Origin: Pyropia yezoensis
Taxonomy: Eukaryota > Rhodophyta > Bangiophyceae > Bangiales > Bangiaceae
DNA: 64,000 nucleotides
Direction: 5' to 3'
NCBI GenBank assembly: GCA_009829735.1
Contig: CM020619.1
Location: 3,168,590 to 3,232,589, forward strand
The notes beneath the pieces are model-generated. The model had not been told where the DNA came from. It did not search any database and saw only the letters and a list, made by a program, of their open reading frames with translations. A program made the position numbers and the translations under genes. Within the stretch, counting starts at the first letter, position 1. The number at the start of each line of letters is the position of its first letter. This document shows, in pieces, positions 1-10,502 of the stretch.

Positions 1-834
1 GGCGACCGACGCGTTAATCCGGCCGAGGCCGTGTGCGGGCACTGCGTCTGAGGAGCTCCGCGATATGCCCCCAGGCACGGCGGTCCGCCACGAGCCGGCG
101 GGCGCTTTGCCGCCGCCCGCGCCCCGCGGCAGTGGCCGCGCAGACATCTTGGCCTTGATCCGCGCTTTGGCCTTGCCCAACAGCGCGGGGCTAGCAGACC
201 GGAAGAAAAGGCGGCTGCGGGGGCTCCCCGCCGGCAAGGCCAATGGCGACACCGCCACAGCCGTGCCACCGACCGTTGCGGTGGCGGCAGCGGCAGCACC
301 CGCAGTGGGTGACCGCGCCGCGGTGACCGCGTCGGCCGCCTTGGCATCCTGCGCCGCGGAAAGAGCGGCGCCCGCCACGGCGGCCGTCTCTAGGTGCGCA
401 TCCACCCCAAACAGCCGCGGATCTCCGCGGCCATACAGGTCGTGGTCCACGTGCTCCCGCCGCTTGGGCAGCCGCAACGCCGCCACAACCGCCCCGGGAG
501 AGCCGTCGGTCGCTGCTGCCGCCGCCGCTGCAGCTGCCGCGGCCACTTCGGCCACCGCCGCCGCCGCCGCCGCCGGGTCCGCCGCAGCCGCCCGCGCACG
601 AGCATGGCGGTGGAGTTTACGCGCCGCGGCGCGGGCGGTCTTGCGCTCTGCCCGTTCCCCAAAGAGTCCGTCGTAGCCGCGGCCGTAAATGTCCGGGTCG
701 GCCCACGCCAGCCCCGCTGACGGCGCGTCAATGGCCGTCGGGGAGCCAGGCGGCGAGCCACTGTCCTTGGACGCGTCGGCGGGGCCGTCGGCTGCTGCCA
801 ACGGCGGCAACGACACTTGTGGCGACGCCATCAT
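1..834 (-). CDS. Unrecognised Ala-rich protein, N-terminal part; runs off the left edge
   Basis: The frame is open for 278 codons from ATG at 834 (a second in-frame ATG is at 831) and is still open at base 1. An in-frame TGA at 850-852 bounds the start. I do not recognise the family. The first 45 residues are acidic and Ser/Pro-rich. A short aromatic motif then occurs twice, DIYGRGYDGLFG near residue 48 and DLYGRGDPRLFG near residue 131. Between the copies lie a basic segment and a poly-Ala run, and a basic Lys/Arg stretch follows further on. The duplicated motif and sensible composition argue for real coding sequence, but the C-terminal half is missing and no function is claimed. Confidence 0.55.
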   Translation of the reverse strand, partial: MMASPQVSLPPLAAADGPADASKDSGSPPGSPTAIDAPSAGLAWADPDIYGRGYDGLFGERAERKTARAAARKLHRHARARAAAADPAAAAAAVAEVAAAAAAAAAAATDGSPGAVVAALRLPKRREHVDHDLYGRGDPRLFGVDAHLETAAVAGAALSAAQDAKAADAVTAARSPTAGAAAAATATVGGTAVAVSPLALPAGSPRSRLFFRSASPALLGKAKARIKAKMSARPLPRGAGGGKAPAGSWRTAVPGGISRSSSDAVPAHGLGRINASVA

Positions 835-1825
835 GGGACCGCCGGATAGTCAACCGGCAGGCGCACCACCCGCCGCCCCACCCGTCCCGCACCTGCGTAC
901 AGCGGTGGCAGTCGCAGGGTGGCGTTCAAGACGGCGACGGCGAGCGCGAGTCGATGGCCAGAGAGACAAAAGGGTGGGCGGGGGGGTGTGCGGCGGTTGC
1001 CTTGCAAGGTGAACGTGACGTCCACGCCGACGTGGATTGCAACGGCACTCGTGGCAACCCGACGCGTGCCGTCTGCACGCCCAGCGCCGCGAGCTCCCCT
1101 GTCCAGACGGTTCGCGTATAGGGAGGTCCGGTTGCTACGTGCCCAGTCCCAGTCACGCGGGCGTCACGGGGCAGGGCAGAGGGAAGCAGCGACCACCTCC
1201 TCCCCCCTTGTGCAACGCCACCGCGTCACCAAATGGTTGGCGGACGGGGCCATAACCATTCCCTCCCACACGCCCACCCGCGGCCTCGGCAGAGCCAACG
1301 GCTACCACGTACGAAAGGCGTTGCCGCGCGCGCGGGAAGAGCCGGGGGGTACCTAGGAGAGAGGGGAGGACCGGGAGTGGGCGAGGGGGGCAACATGAGC
1401 GGCGTTGGACGGCGGGACGCGGCGGCGCGCGTCGGCGCGCAATATTTGTGGCCGCCGCCGCCCGCCGGCGGTGACGCCCAGCGTGAAAGCGTACAGCCTG
1501 GTAGCCACAGGCAGAGCCGTTCACCCAGTGGTCAAGCGGGAAGCAGGATGGGGGGAGGGGGAAACCGACTGACAGAGCGCGGCGAGGGGGAGGAGCCGTC
1601 GTGAGCTGCAGCATACAGCCGCGGGGACGAAGACCTCTGTCACGCGTTGGCGTCAAGAAAGGAATGTGTGGTGAAATTGGTTTAGACAGTAATTGAAAAT
1701 GTCATATCGGATGTTGGACTTTAAACAATTTGTTGCCGTATTCTACGTGCCCGGCCACTCTGGCTTCTCGACCGCCCAAAAAGATGACCATCTTGCCAGA
1801 AAATATTGTCATCCTTCTGTATGGA

Positions 1826-1867
1826 CCAATCATGGGACGTAGCTACCGTCGTGACGTAGCTCATTGG
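1826..1867. promoter_or_regulatory. Pair of CCAAT boxes in an AT-richer promoter region
   Basis: CCAAT occurs on the plus strand at 1826-1830 and its complement ATTGG at 1863-1867, in a locally AT-richer stretch (about 1660-1870) between the leftmost minus-strand gene and the Ser-rich plus-strand gene. CCAAT boxes are NF-Y sites in eukaryotes. The same core recurs upstream of other genes here. I see no convincing TATA box. Confidence 0.4.
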
Positions 1868-2718
1868 CTTATTTACACCGGGAATGTACAAAAAGGTCCA
1901 GCACGCGCCATGAGGCACTGGTGGCGACAGGCGTTGCGCAGCCTCGCCAAAAGGGGGGGTGTGGTTGCCCTCCGTGGGATGGGAACGAGCCGGCTCATCG
2001 TGAGCGGATTCCTGACCAGTGCTGTGGGCCGCGCTTCGGGCGCTCTTCTCCGTCTTCCCGCACTGGGCACGACCGGCTTCCTTCCCTCCCCCTCCGTCTG
2101 TTTTGGCTCCCCCTGGGGCGGCATATTTTGGTGATACATGCCCTTTGGTGCCTCGTCCTGGTGCTTGCCCCCCTCCCCCCCCCTGGCGACGCGGCGGTCG
2201 CCTTGTTGCCCCCCGCCTCCCCCTCCCCGCTGCGCAATGCGGCGCGGGCGTTCCTCGGGCTGCCGCGGCGCCCCTTTGGGGGGGAGGACTGCCGGCCGGC
2301 CTGCTGGGGTATGTATTCCTCGCCGGTCCCGGCTTCCCCCCCCCCCTGCTGCACGCCTGCCGGCCTGTAGGTGAGTGGACGGGGGACGGTGCCTCCCCCC
2401 CCCCCCCCCCCCCTCCCCCCCTCCGGGACCAGCCTCACGTCCCCTCCTTTAACTTTCTCTTGCCACTCGTTCCCCCACGCGCCTGCGGCGGGTGACGTCG
2501 TTCGCGTGACGGTGCCGGTGGCCGCACCGGAGCGTGGCGGGCGTTGCCGCCAGTGGCCGACAGGGACGCATGCCGCCACGCCACGCCGCCCTCCCCGCGA
2601 GGCGTGCGTCACCCGCATCGCCCCGTTGACTTCTCCGCTTGGCCTTCTCTCTCCCCACCCCACCCTCACCTCCCCCCCCCCCCCCTCTTCACGGCCGCCC
2701 TCAAGGCGGTGGGGGGGG

Positions 2719-5096
2719 ATGGCTGCAACACGGCCAAGGCAGGCGCCTCACTCCTCCTCCCATCCAGTCGGTGATGGCAGTGGCGGAGGGGTGGGGGTGG
2801 TGGGGGAGGAAGGGCCGGCGATGACCGCCCCCGCCGCAGGGACGGCTGCGGCCACCTCCGTCGCGGGGGCGGCGACGGACGCTGTCGCTACGGCCACCAA
2901 TGCTGCCGATGTCATGGACGCAGGGCTCTCCCCAGCCAGCCCCAGCAGTTCCGCCGCCGCCGATGCCCTCCCTCCCCCCCTTTCACTGCGGTCGCGGTTG
3001 TCGGTCGGGCGCCGCGCCTTCCCGCCGGTCCCCCCCGTGCGGGTGCCGTCCATGGCCAGCCAAGACCTACACGGCTCACCCCGCACGGGCTCCTCATCCA
3101 CGGCGTCGACACCTCGCCGGCGAGGGTACGTCAGCGGCAGCTCGCCAGACAGCGGGTCGGTGGCACGGCAGCCGCGCGCGGCAGTCCGGTCGGCACGGGG
3201 GGGAGGGGGTAGCATTGGCAGCGGCAAGTCGCTGACGTCACCGTTTGAGGCGCGGCCACCGTCGATGGGTGGCGATAGGCGAACGGCGACGCTGTTTGCG
3301 TCGGCGGGGAGCTCGAGTACCATTTCGGACCTGCTTGTCACGAGTGGGGGGGGGGAGGCGGCGGCGGTAGCGGCAGCTTTGGCGTTGGCGTTGGGCATGG
3401 AGGAAGGAGAGGGGCTTGGTCACCCGCCTCGGGGTCGCTCGCCTCGTCGCCCACGTCTTTGTCGCCCGTGGCGTTGACGGGGCGGGTGCTGCGGTCGGCT
3501 ATTTCTTCAATCCCGCCGTCGCCAACAAGCCTGTCAGCGGGTGGCACAGAGGGGGCGGGCTCCCCCGTGACCGATGGCGACGGTGACGGAACCAGTACTG
3601 TTGGAGGCGACGGTGACGGCGAGGCAGTCGCGACACCGGCTGACGTCGGCCCTGACGGCGCTTGGTCGGGGGCAGCCAGCGGGCCCACGTTGTCGCGGGG
3701 CCCACGTCGGAAGTCGCTGACCCCGTTTGTGCCATCCACCCGCCTGTCGGTGGTGTCCCCATTTGAATCGTCGGGCGACAGTCTCGGCAGCGACAGCGCC
3801 GATGCGGCGCCGGTCCTGTCGCCCTCGTTGGTGTCTCTCCGCCGGCGTATGCGACGGCTCTTTCACAAGCCCACCCACCTCCTCGGCGTCCACGAGGTGC
3901 TGCATCGTCACACTTCGGACGATGAGGAGGTGCGCGGCAGCGGTGGTAACGGTAATTCATTGGCCGTGCCGACTGCTCGGGAGCCGCCGGGTGAGGAGGG
4001 GGCATCCGCCGATGGCGGTGACCCACTGTCACCATGGCCTGCCACCTTGATCCGCCGCACCGCCTCACTCCTGTTGCCGCAGGGCGCTGGGGTGGGTGGC
4101 CACGGCCCATCGACTGGCGTGATCGATTCCCCGCCAGACCCGCCGGCAGACTCTGAGGTCGTTGTCCGGCGACGGCTGAGCGTCCTGTCCTTCACGTCGC
4201 TGTGGGGCGGCGACGATGCGCTCTCTGCGGACGAGGCGCTAGACGCAAGTGGGGGCGCTGGTGCGGAGGAGGCCCCTGTGACCCGCACGCGCCTGTACGG
4301 CCATCTCAACAGGGCGTCCAAGGGTGGTGGCGCCCGGCGCACCGCGCCTCACACCCCCACCGTGGGCGGCGGGGGCGCTGCCCTCAGTCAAAGTCGCCAC
4401 AGTCCCGCCGAGGAGGGGTCGTTGCGGTGGGACCTGCTCAGCGGACCAGAGCAGACGGGCCTGTCCAGCCGCCGAGACCGCCCACACCCCGGCAGCACTC
4501 GGCGGGTGGCGGAGGTGCCAGCGTCGCCGAGAACCGCTGCGCGACTGTCGGGCCGCCTTGCCGGGGGGGCTGGCGGTGGCGGGGGTGGTAGCGACGGGGT
4601 GGGCGGCAAGCACGGCGGGCGGGAACGCCCAAAGGACGCCCTCGGTGGGTGGAAGCGCGGGGACCCCGTATCCTACGGGGCGCTGGCCTTGTCTGGCGGC
4701 GAACCGAGCCTCGGCCGTCGGCCACTCCCATCCAAGGCGAGCGGGCGATACCGCAGCACGTCCACCCCCGCCCTCGCATGTGATAAGCGCGCTGTAGGTC
4801 ACCGGCGAGACACGAGTGCCGACCGACGGAAACGACGACCCGTTGTTGGCGGCAGCGGTGGCCGTGACGGACCAGCGTCCTTGGGCGGCGGCGGCGGCAG
4901 TGGCGGCAGTGGCGGTGGCGGCAAGGGTGGGGGGGCGGGCGCCGCCACGGGCGGGCACGCTGACCGCCCCCGTTCGCCGCCCACGACGCTGTCGGCACAG
5001 TGCGAGCATAGTTCGCGAAAGGCGGCGGCGTTTGAGTTGAGCGTCGCTTCGTCCGAGCGGATGCTCAACAGCTTGGTGTCGATTGAAAACACGTGA
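2719..5096 (+). CDS. Ser/Pro/Gly-rich disordered protein, one frame change at a G10 run
   Basis: Two overlapping frames read as one Ser-rich protein. The first (ATG at 2719, alternative ATG at 2821) is rich in short S/P/T/R motifs and reads well to about 3345. The second continues from there in the neighbouring frame to the stop at 5096, with runs such as SLASSPTSLSPVALTG. The switch falls on a run of ten G at 3346-3355, so an indel there is the simplest explanation. No folded domain is recognised, apart from a short basic stretch (SLRRRMRRLFHKPTHLLGVH) around 3836-3895. A GTGAGT donor at 2371 with a pyrimidine-rich CAG acceptor at 2767 suggests a 5' intron, so the true start may be further upstream. 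A phosphorylated scaffold is possible but unproven. Confidence 0.5.
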
Positions 5097-6401
5097 GAAG
5101 GGGCAGGCAAGTTGGGGAAGGGTGAGCGTAGGGACCGGGGGGGGGGAACATGAGCCCGGGGGCGCATGGCTGGCCGCCCCGTAGTACTCGTCCCTATGTT
5201 CCACGGGGCCGCACTTGGGCAACGGGGGAGCCCTGCCGCCTGTTTGTTCGCGTCATTGCGGGGTCAGTCGGATCGTGGTCCAAGCGGGCAAATGGGTCAG
5301 CCCCGTTGGATGGAAAAAAGACGGGCAGAGCAAGCGCCAGTTCGACCGACGATCCATTCATGGGCGCGGGCCCTTCGCGGGGACGGCGCACCCATGGTTC
5401 AAGGACACACAGCGGTGGGAGGCGGCAGTGGCGATGCGCACACCACCTCATGCCGTCTCGACCGCGTAGCGCTCGGCCACGGCCAGCCGCGTATGCAAAC
5501 GATGGACCCGTTCCGACGCCGGCCGGCCCACGAGGGTGCGGTGGCGCGGCCAACAAACCACACCCAACACCGCCGGGCGCACATACTGAGGGGGACATTC
5601 GTCCACCCAACCCTAGCACGCCAACCGTCAGAGGAAGGGCCATTAGTCCACCAACCCCTAGCACGCCAACCGTCAGAGGAAGGGCCATTTGTCCACCAAC
5701 CCCTAGCACGCCAACCGTCAGAGGAAGGGCCGTTCGTCCACCCACCCCTAGCACGCCAACCGTCAACGGGGACGCCGGTCACCTTGTCGCACATAAAACA
5801 ATGACCTTATCCTGAGGTCGCGGACGCACGCGTAGCAAAAAAAAAGGGTCATTTTCAACGTCTCAAGGCGGGGGTCGGCGATGAGATGCTACACACACCT
5901 CAACCGCGAACACGCACCCAATGGCGAGCACAGCATGCATATGGACGCGGGGAGGGATCGAGGCAGGAGGCGATGTGGAGGGAAAAAAACAAGAAAAATC
6001 ATGGAACAGAGGCGAGAACACCCTGCTCACAAAAGACGAAAGGTCGCCCGAAGTCCCACCCGCACGCCCTTCACTCGCTCAGGGTAAGAGTGGTCCGCAG
6101 ACAACACGCTCACGGGAATGGGGTCGGGACAGCGGACACACCAAAAAACACACCAAGAGAACCATGAATGCCGGGGAAAAAAAGGAAAAGAGAGAGGTGT
6201 AGCGTGCTGCCAATATGGGTAGCGCCGGTCGCGAGGAGAGCAACGTTCGCCGACCATCGCGCGGCAGCACGAGGAGATCGACAGGGGAAGAACAATGGGG
6301 CGGGTGCTCGGCGTCTAAAGACGGCGGTGGTGAAAGAGCAGCCGCCACCACTGGTTGACCAGGTGTGACCTGTGCCGCCCGCCCGACCAGTCTCTGCCTC
6401 C
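5097..6401. other. Intergenic region between Ser-rich gene and KH gene
   Basis: Apart from the 45-bp tandem repeat described separately, no supported gene is seen. The right part (about 5,820-6,360) is purine-rich on the plus strand with A runs, as expected for the 3' flank of the KH gene, whose stop codon is at 6402. Short open frames across the repeat exist on both strands because its period is a multiple of three. None has other support. Confidence 0.4.
5593..5766. repeat. 45-bp tandem repeat, about four copies
   Basis: A 45-bp unit beginning CTAGCACGCCAACCGTCAGA starts at 5613, 5658, 5703 and 5748; the last copy is partial and diverges after about 17 bases. A partial unit tail precedes the first copy. 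Units differ by only a few bases. Because 45 is a multiple of three, several frames stay open through it and would encode 15-residue repeats (for example PTPSTPTVRGRA). Whether it is translated cannot be told from the sequence. Confidence 0.85.
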
Positions 6402-8162
6402 TCAGTTCTTGTCGCACGCAAACGCGGCCAGAGCGTCCGCGAAGTCGTACAGACGCCCGATATCGGTGGTGCTCAGGCTCTCCATCGCGTCCATGGAGCT
6501 CGTCTCCAGCGACACGCGCACCTCGTACCAAGACGCAGCCGAGGAAGCCATGGTATCGGCCGTGTCGTCGTCGATCTCATCGTCCAACGCCGATTTCTCC
6601 CCAATATCTGAGCTATCCATCGCGGAACCGTACCCGGCGCCCCGGCGGCCGCCGCCCTTGGCCGACACATCCTTGTCCGACGTCACGTGCTGCACAACAA
6701 CGCGGTAGTGATCGCCACCCGTCGACTGGCGCTTCCACACACTCTCGTTGACCGTACGTACATGCTTCCAAGTCAGGCCGCTGCGATGGAGCTGGTCGTC
6801 CGATTCGGGGCTGCTCACGACCGCCGACGCGTCGCCGGCCCAGGCAAAGGAAGAGCCGAGCGTGGTCAGGGATGCTTGCTCGGGCACCGAGAGCTCCACC
6901 ACCGTGCGGAGGTTGAAGCGGGTCTCCACGTCACGCGATGTGCTGACGGTGAGGAAGGCAAGATCCGCATTGCACTTAGGCCTGCGGTCCACCGCCGCCG
7001 CGTCCGCCTCAGCGACGGTTCCCGCTGCAGCCGCCGCAGCGGCCGCCGGGGAAACGAGGGTGAGGAGGAACTGGCGAGCAGAGCTGTCCTCAGCAATCTC
7101 CAGGTAGGCCAGATTGGTCGACGCGCCGACCGCATGGAAGGTGTGGTGCAGGAGGAAGGCCTCGACCTTGTCAATCTGACGGCGGGTCAGCCGGCGGTGG
7201 AACTGGGTAACTCCCCGAGTCGGATCGGTGGTCGCGTCGACCACAGCGCTCAGCTGCAGGTCGACGTCCGCATCGCGGTCATCGACGGCCGGAAAGTACG
7301 TCTTGCCAAGGGCCGCCTCCAAGGACCAAGCGCCCTCGGTAGTGCTCGTGCTGGCAATGGACGCCAACTCCCCAAACGCAGGATCTGCCTTGCTCCACGG
7401 GCGCAGCGCACCCGAGCGGCTGCCATCCCCGTCAGCGCTGTGGCCGCTGCTGCTGCCGCTGCTGTCTGCGGTCTCGGCGGGGTACACCGCCATCTGTGAG
7501 CGGGACGGCACAACCGTGAACCACCGCAGATCCACCCCGTTCGAGTCATCGGTAACGTGGACAAAGCGGAGTCCCTCATCAAACTCAGACGCCAGCAGGG
7601 AGATACGCTTGGGAGGGGAAAAGACGGTGCGGGACTGACGCGCCTGGTGCACAAGGGCAGAGAGGGCGGCCTCGGCGGCGCGCACCTGCTCCACCGTCCC
7701 CCTCACCTCCACCGTCCGGTCCGATGCGTTGACCAGCACCCGCGCGCCGGTGGAGCGGCGGAGCTCACAGATGCGATCGCCGCCGCGCCCAATGATCGCG
7801 CCTGGGCCAACGCCCTCGGGCAGCGAGAAGACCTCGGTGGTGGTGTTGGGCGCAGCCGGCGCCTGATCAGGGCGGGTATTGATGAAGGCAGAGCGCGCAT
7901 CATGGGCGTCACGAACCAGCGCAAACACCGCAGCAACCGCGTCCTGCACCTGCTCCGCTGACCCCTTGACCTCCACCGTCCGATGCGTGGCATTCACCAC
8001 CACCGACGCACCCGTGGCGCGGCGGAGCTCCCGGATGCGCTCGCCGCCGCGGCCAATGATCGCGCCGGGGCCAACGCCCTCGGGCAGCGTAATGACCGTC
8101 GTTGTCGCCGCGCCCCGGCGGTCGCCGGCCCCGCGGGCGCCATAATCCCCGTGGTCCGCCAT
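6402..8162 (-). CDS. Tandem KH-domain RNA-binding protein
   Basis: The protein has 586 residues from ATG at 8162. The frame stays open upstream, but that part is a poly-Pro translation of a C-rich leader, so this ATG is preferred. Two type I KH domains lie at about residues 22-83 and 109-171. Each carries the nucleic-acid-binding GXXG loop as GRGG (residues 37-40 and 125-128) inside an almost identical VGPGAIIGRGG segment, so they look like an internal duplication. KH domains bind single-stranded RNA or DNA. The remaining 400 residues are less low-complexity than most proteins here and contain a possible second folded module (RWFTVVP near residue 210, FHRRLTRRQIDKVEAFLLHH in the middle) that I cannot assign. 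An acidic patch and the short motif DFADALAAFACDKN end the protein. No intron is evident. Confidence 0.88.
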   Translation of the reverse strand: MADHGDYGARGAGDRRGAATTTVITLPEGVGPGAIIGRGGERIRELRRATGASVVVNATHRTVEVKGSAEQVQDAVAAVFALVRDAHDARSAFINTRPDQAPAAPNTTTEVFSLPEGVGPGAIIGRGGDRICELRRSTGARVLVNASDRTVEVRGTVEQVRAAEAALSALVHQARQSRTVFSPPKRISLLASEFDEGLRFVHVTDDSNGVDLRWFTVVPSRSQMAVYPAETADSSGSSSGHSADGDGSRSGALRPWSKADPAFGELASIASTSTTEGAWSLEAALGKTYFPAVDDRDADVDLQLSAVVDATTDPTRGVTQFHRRLTRRQIDKVEAFLLHHTFHAVGASTNLAYLEIAEDSSARQFLLTLVSPAAAAAAAAGTVAEADAAAVDRRPKCNADLAFLTVSTSRDVETRFNLRTVVELSVPEQASLTTLGSSFAWAGDASAVVSSPESDDQLHRSGLTWKHVRTVNESVWKRQSTGGDHYRVVVQHVTSDKDVSAKGGGRRGAGYGSAMDSSDIGEKSALDDEIDDDTADTMASSAASWYEVRVSLETSSMDAMESLSTTDIGRLYDFADALAAFACDKN

Positions 8163-10253
8163 CGCACAGAGGGTGGAGTGGGGGAAGGGGGGAAAGGGAA
8201 GGAGGAGGAAGAAGAGGGGGGGAGGGGGGGGGGGGGGGGGGGAGAGGGCCGGGGGGGGGGGGGGGGGAAGTGTGGGGACGCGTCCGGGGCGGCCAAAGGG
8301 GCGCGGATCGGAGGGGGAAAGGAACGCCACGCGCCAGGCAGGGGGCACCTGCCCAGATTAGGTGGGTGGCGGCGCCGCGCGCCCGCTCACGTCGGCCGCC
8401 GACGGTGCTCACGGCGGCGCGGGCGCGCGGGGCGTGCGCCGCGCGCGTCCAAGACGCGCGACGGGGCCTTTCGCCGTCGGCGGAGGGGGGGGGGGCCCCT
8501 CCCGCCCCCCGTCCGCCGCGCCGGGGCGGCCCACCCCCGCGACTGACGACGGCGAGCCGCCCCGCGGCCGTGGCGCTGGCGCGCGCGGGCGGAGTGGTGC
8601 GCGACGCAAATCTTGTGGCCCCCCCTGGTTCCACACAACCCAGAGGACAACAATCAATGTATTTATGTACAGGCCACCCGCAAAGGGGAACGATACGACT
8701 TATGTGCTTGGCAGCGTGTATTTTTAAATGCCCACCACGCACGCCCCTGCTGGTGAGGTGGCGGTGGTGCCACCTGACCTGCAGTGGCTCCCGCCGCGCT
8801 CTCTCCTTCCCGCCCTTTTTGTGGACCCCCCCACGCTATCGCCGGCAGCCCCCCGCCCCCCACCACACTGTGCACCGCGTATGTAGCCGTTTCGGGCACC
8901 GCCCCCTTGTCAGGAGCCGTTTTTTTGTTCTTGTTTCTTGCCGCCATCTTTGCGGCACCACCCCCCACCCCCCCCCCCCCCTTTGTCCCCTCCCCCCTAA
9001 GCGCTCCCTGACACCCCACCGCCCCCCCCCCCGCCCCTCCTCCCTTCTTCCCCCGCCACCACGCCCACCGCGCGGCGCGCCACGCGGCGCGGCGACCGGC
9101 GGCGCTCCCGCCCCCCCCCCTTCCTCTCCCCAGACCCCCGCCGGCGGTGCGCCCCGTGCCGGCCGCGGTGAGCGTCGGCGCACATCACCGCGGGGTGGCA
9201 AACGGTCCCCGCGGCCGGGGCGGCCGTTTTCCCCGCCGGCCGCCGCCTTCCCCGCGACGCACCCCCCTCCCCGCCGCCACCCCACCAATCCCGCGCAAGC
9301 CCCACACCCCCGCCACCCCCACACCTTGCCCACCACACCGGCAGCAGCAGCAGCAGCATCCCCATTCTGGCGGGAGCTCCTCCCCACCCACCCCCCCCTC
9401 CTCCCCTCTCAACTCCCTTCCCCACCCCCCCCCCGCTCCCCGCTCCTCTCCCCGCTCGCTCCTCTCCACGCTCCTCTTTGCCCGTCTCACCTCTCCCCCC
9501 CTTCTGTATCACCCGTCGCTCACCCCAACGGAGCGTACCGCCGCCGTTTCCATGCCACGCCCCCCCCCCCCCTCTGCGTATCCCCCTTGCGAGCTCACAG
9601 CCGCCTTGCCCTTCCCCCGCCGGGTACCCCCTTGGGGCGGCACGCTTGCGGCCGAGGCGGCTCGACCCCGTACGTAGTAGTACATGAACGACGCCGTCGC
9701 CCGCCCTCTCGCACCGCGCGCCACCCGTTGGTGGTCTGCTCCACAGAGGTTGCACCGCCGTCACCACCACCACCACCACCCAGACCCCGACCGCGAGCGG
9801 CACAGCTCCCCGCGACCATCCCGACGCGGACGCTGCCCGTCGCCCACCGGCACCGCCGTTTTGCTGCCGCGGACGTTGTGCCGACGCTGTCGCTGCCCGT
9901 CTTTGCCGTCACTGCCGCCGCTGACGCCACCCGCGGCCACAACGCGCGCTGCCGCTCTTGAGGGACCCGCACCTCCTTCCCTTGCGCCCGTGCGCCTGAC
10001 CATCGCCTCTCCCCGCCAGTGGTACATTCTCCCCCGCCCCCCCCCACGCCCCCCCTCGTCCTCTCTCGCCCTTTCATCCTCACGCCCGGACTTCCCTTCC
10101 CTTCCTATTGTCGTCCCTCACCCCCCCTCCGCGTCCGGCTGTCCCTTCTCCTTCCCCCCTCCTACCCATCCCTCTTGCCATCCTAACACTTCACCGCCCC
10201 TCCCCCCCTCCCCCCCCCCCCCCACCCCGTCCGCGCGTCACCGACGCGACCTC
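8163..10253. other. Long GC-rich region between divergent KH and kinase genes
   Basis: This 2.1-kb stretch separates two divergently transcribed genes. It holds very long G runs (8221-8267, the KH leader), an AT-richer island at about 8,630-8,730 that is the best candidate for promoter sequence, and C/T-rich sequence up to the kinase start. Open frames across it on both strands are Pro/Arg/Gly translations of low-complexity DNA. I see no supported gene. Confidence 0.4.
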
Positions 10254-10464
10254 ATGGAGACCCTACGCCGCTGGTGGGCGTCCCCCCCCCCCCCCTCCCC
10301 ATCCGCCCCGCCCGGCCGTCGCCCACCGCCGCTGCTATCACCGTCGCAGCCGCCACCGTCGCCGCCGCTGCCGCTGCTGCCGCCGCAGCAACACGGGTCC
10401 CTCCTGCCGCCACCCCCACCGGCTCGTGCGGCCAAGCCCCCCCCCCCGCTCTCCTCCCCTCGCC

Positions 10465-10502
<38 letters not shown>

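Noticed and set aside
8102..9961. Long plus-strand open frame of 619 codons
   Set aside because: It runs antisense through the KH start and then through Pro/Arg/His low-complexity sequence, with no domain; it reflects lack of stops in GC-rich DNA.
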